A stretch of DNA of 7,335 bases. It comes from Mycobacteriaceae bacterium (GTDB lineage: Bacteria > Actinomycetota > Actinomycetes > Mycobacteriales > Mycobacteriaceae). Position numbers and translations under genes: made by a program. Positions 6,095 through 7,335 of the stretch are shown here, piece by piece. Numbering within the stretch: the first letter of the stretch is position 1; every line of letters starts with the position of its first letter. Where the stretch lies: positions 1-7,335 of the forward strand of contig JAFAWC010000181.1 in NCBI GenBank assembly GCA_019242135.1, in the 5' to 3' direction. Below the pieces are notes generated by a model. That model was not told where the DNA came from. It ran no database searches and was given only the letters and a program-made list of their open reading frames with translations.

Positions 6095-6856
6095 ATGCCC
6101 GAGGGCGACACCGTCTGGCACACCGCGGCCGAACTTCGCGACGCGTTGGCCGGCCAGACACTGACCCGCTGCGACGTGCGGGTTCCCCGCTTCGCCACAG
6201 CCGACCTGACCGGCCACACCGTTGACGAGGTGCTGAGCCGCGGCAAGCACCTGTTCATCCGCGTGGGTCCGGCCAGTATCCACTCGCACCTGAAGATGGA
6301 CGGCAGCTGGCGCGTTTCCACCGGCCGCCACGTCCGAGAGACCGACCACCGGGTGCGAATCATCCTGGAGGTGGGCGATGTTCAGGCCGCCGGTATCGAC
6401 CTGGGCGAGCTGGAGATCCTCAACCGCGCCGATGACATGTCGGTGGTCAGCCGTCTGGGTCCCGATCTGCTCGGCGAGGATTGGGATCCGCGACAAGCGG
6501 CGGCCAATCTGATCGCCGACCGCGAGCGCCCGATTGCCGCCGCCTTGCTCGACCAGCGGATCATGGCCGGCCTCGGCAATGTTTACGCCAACGAATTGTG
6601 TTTCCTGTTCGGTCTTTTGCCCACCGCGCCAGTAGCCCGCGTCGCCGATCCGCTGCGCCTGGTGTCGCGAGCACGCGACATGCTGGCGGTCAACCGGTCG
6701 CGGTGGCGACGCGTCACCACCGGAGATCGGCGACGCGGCAACGAACTGTGGGTGTACGGCCGCGCCGCGCAACCATGCCGGCGCTGCGGCACCCCGATCC
6801 AAACCGACCGGGGCGGCGAGCGCGTCAGCTACTGGTGTCCGAGCTGCCAGCGCTAG
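6095..6856 (+). CDS. nei2: Nei2: Fpg/Nei family DNA glycosylase/AP lyase (endonuclease VIII type)
   Basis: This 253-residue base-excision repair enzyme matches mycobacterial Nei2 (Rv3297) over its whole length. The family removes oxidised bases through the N-terminal proline, which forms a Schiff base, and then cleaves the strand by beta/delta elimination. Visible: [11 protein letters not shown] at the start, giving catalytic Pro2 and Glu3; SRGKHLF with the conserved Lys51; SHLKMDGSW (about 64-72); the helix-two-turn-helix signature [17 protein letters not shown] (about 151-167); and a C-terminal zinc finger C-X2-C-X16-C-X2-C (Cys228, 231, 248, 251) with an arginine in its loop. All key catalytic and zinc residues are present. 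The ATG at 6095 is fixed by the need for Pro-Glu directly after Met; the ribosome site is weak (AGAAAG close to the ATG). It lies 38 bases after lhr on the same strand, so it is probably co-transcribed with it. Which lesions it prefers cannot be read from sequence; the tuberculosis orthologue is poorly active on standard substrates. Confidence 0.95.
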   Translation: MPEGDTVWHTAAELRDALAGQTLTRCDVRVPRFATADLTGHTVDEVLSRGKHLFIRVGPASIHSHLKMDGSWRVSTGRHVRETDHRVRIILEVGDVQAAGIDLGELEILNRADDMSVVSRLGPDLLGEDWDPRQAAANLIADRERPIAAALLDQRIMAGLGNVYANELCFLFGLLPTAPVARVADPLRLVSRARDMLAVNRSRWRRVTTGDRRRGNELWVYGRAAQPCRRCGTPIQTDRGGERVSYWCPSCQR

Positions 6857-7335
6857 CCCCACCGAAGCGCTCGGGATGGGCCGACACATACTGCTCGACA
6901 GTCTGGGCGGGCTCACCGGTCACCTTCGCGACATCGTCGGTGGCCCGGTTGTAGCGGTCCTCGTGATGGAGCCTTGCCATGGTTGCAATGTGTTGCTGGA
7001 CGTGCTCCGGCAATCCCGATGCCCGCAGATACAGCTGGTTCCACTCGTCGTACGGCGTGTCCTCCGCCGTCACCGGCCGCTTCAACGCACGGGCATACTG
7101 CTCGGCCATCCCATTGATGTCGAGAACCTCGGGCCCGGTGAGTTCGTAGACATGACCGATCCGGTCGGTGGGGTTGAGCAGCACCGCCACGATCACCCGG
7201 GCCACGTCGTCGGCGGGGATCGGTGAGGTGTGGCCGGAGCCGAACGGCAACGGCAGCACCCCGCGGTCGTGCACCGACCGGCGGGCCAGCATGGAAAACA
7301 TCGGGTTGTCGAGAAACACCGTCGGCCTGACATGC
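6825..7335 (-). CDS. NmrA-like NAD(P)-binding protein (atypical SDR), C-terminal part
   Basis: The gene runs off the right edge; the frame stays open to 7335, reading [10 protein letters not shown] upstream of the first visible start, so the N-terminal Rossmann half with its glycine-rich motif is outside the window. What remains (170 residues) shows the NmrA/QorB-like pattern: [10 protein letters not shown], then PLPFGSG, the [15 protein letters not shown] stretch, [18 protein letters not shown] and an amphipathic C-terminus containing AHPERFGG. These proteins bind NAD(P) and act as redox sensors or as reductases/epimerases; the exact role cannot be told from this half. The last residues (SSDTSS) are encoded over the end of nei2 on the opposite strand, a 32-bp tail-to-tail overlap with no terminator between the two genes. 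Confidence 0.85.
   Translation of the reverse strand, partial: HVRPTVFLDNPMFSMLARRSVHDRGVLPLPFGSGHTSPIPADDVARVIVAVLLNPTDRIGHVYELTGPEVLDINGMAEQYARALKRPVTAEDTPYDEWNQLYLRASGLPEHVQQHIATMARLHHEDRYNRATDDVAKVTGEPAQTVEQYVSAHPERFGGASAGSSDTSS

Noticed and set aside
5633..6916. 427-codon minus-strand ORF
   Set aside because: Antisense to the end of lhr and all of nei2; composition matches the mirror frame of GC-rich genes and shows no recognisable motif.
1..7335. CRISPR arrays, tRNA/rRNA, insertion sequences, phage or toxin-antitoxin genes
   Set aside because: I saw no regularly spaced repeats, tRNA-like cloverleaf, transposase motifs or paired toxin-antitoxin ORFs.

Overview
The window is high-G+C actinobacterial DNA, almost certainly from a mycobacterium (Mycobacteriaceae, Mycolicibacterium-like). 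The evidence is a full-length Lhr helicase of the 1,500-residue mycobacterial type, a Nei2-type Fpg/Nei glycosylase directly behind it, and an FHA protein that closely resembles GarA. All assignments come from reading the translations against remembered family sequences; no search was run.

Layout. Positions 136-588 (minus) encode a GarA-like FHA protein with a strong GAGG ribosome site, preceded by an 18-codon leader ORF whose stop lies inside that site. Positions 819-979 (minus) hold a small, codon-biased coding stretch. It reads as a short protein only if one base is restored, and a 12-codon upstream ORF overlaps its start as TGATG. Positions 1018-1499 have no convincing gene but are structured: an AT-rich patch (about 43% G+C over 961-1080 by hand count), a good plus-strand intrinsic terminator at 1204-1240 with no gene in front of it, a long inverted repeat at 1281-1326 and a second hairpin at 1343-1365. 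Then come lhr (1500-6056, plus) and nei2 (6095-6856, plus), a DNA-repair pair probably transcribed together. The window ends in the C-terminal part of an NmrA-like NAD(P)-binding protein on the minus strand (6825 to the edge), which overlaps the end of nei2 tail to tail by 32 bp. Positions 1-135, downstream of the FHA gene, show no gene I can support.

How the genes fit together. Lhr is a 3'-to-5' ATP-driven DNA translocase/helicase and Nei2 belongs to the oxidised-base glycosylase/AP-lyase family, so lhr-nei2 is a compact repair module. The GarA-like protein probably acts in Ser/Thr-kinase-controlled metabolic signalling and has no evident link to the repair pair. No clearly new multi-gene system is visible. 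The most unusual material lies in 590-1500 and at the gene junctions: several very short ORFs abut or overlap the start codons of the larger genes, an orphan terminator hints at an unannotated transcript, and a small gene appears to be frameshifted.
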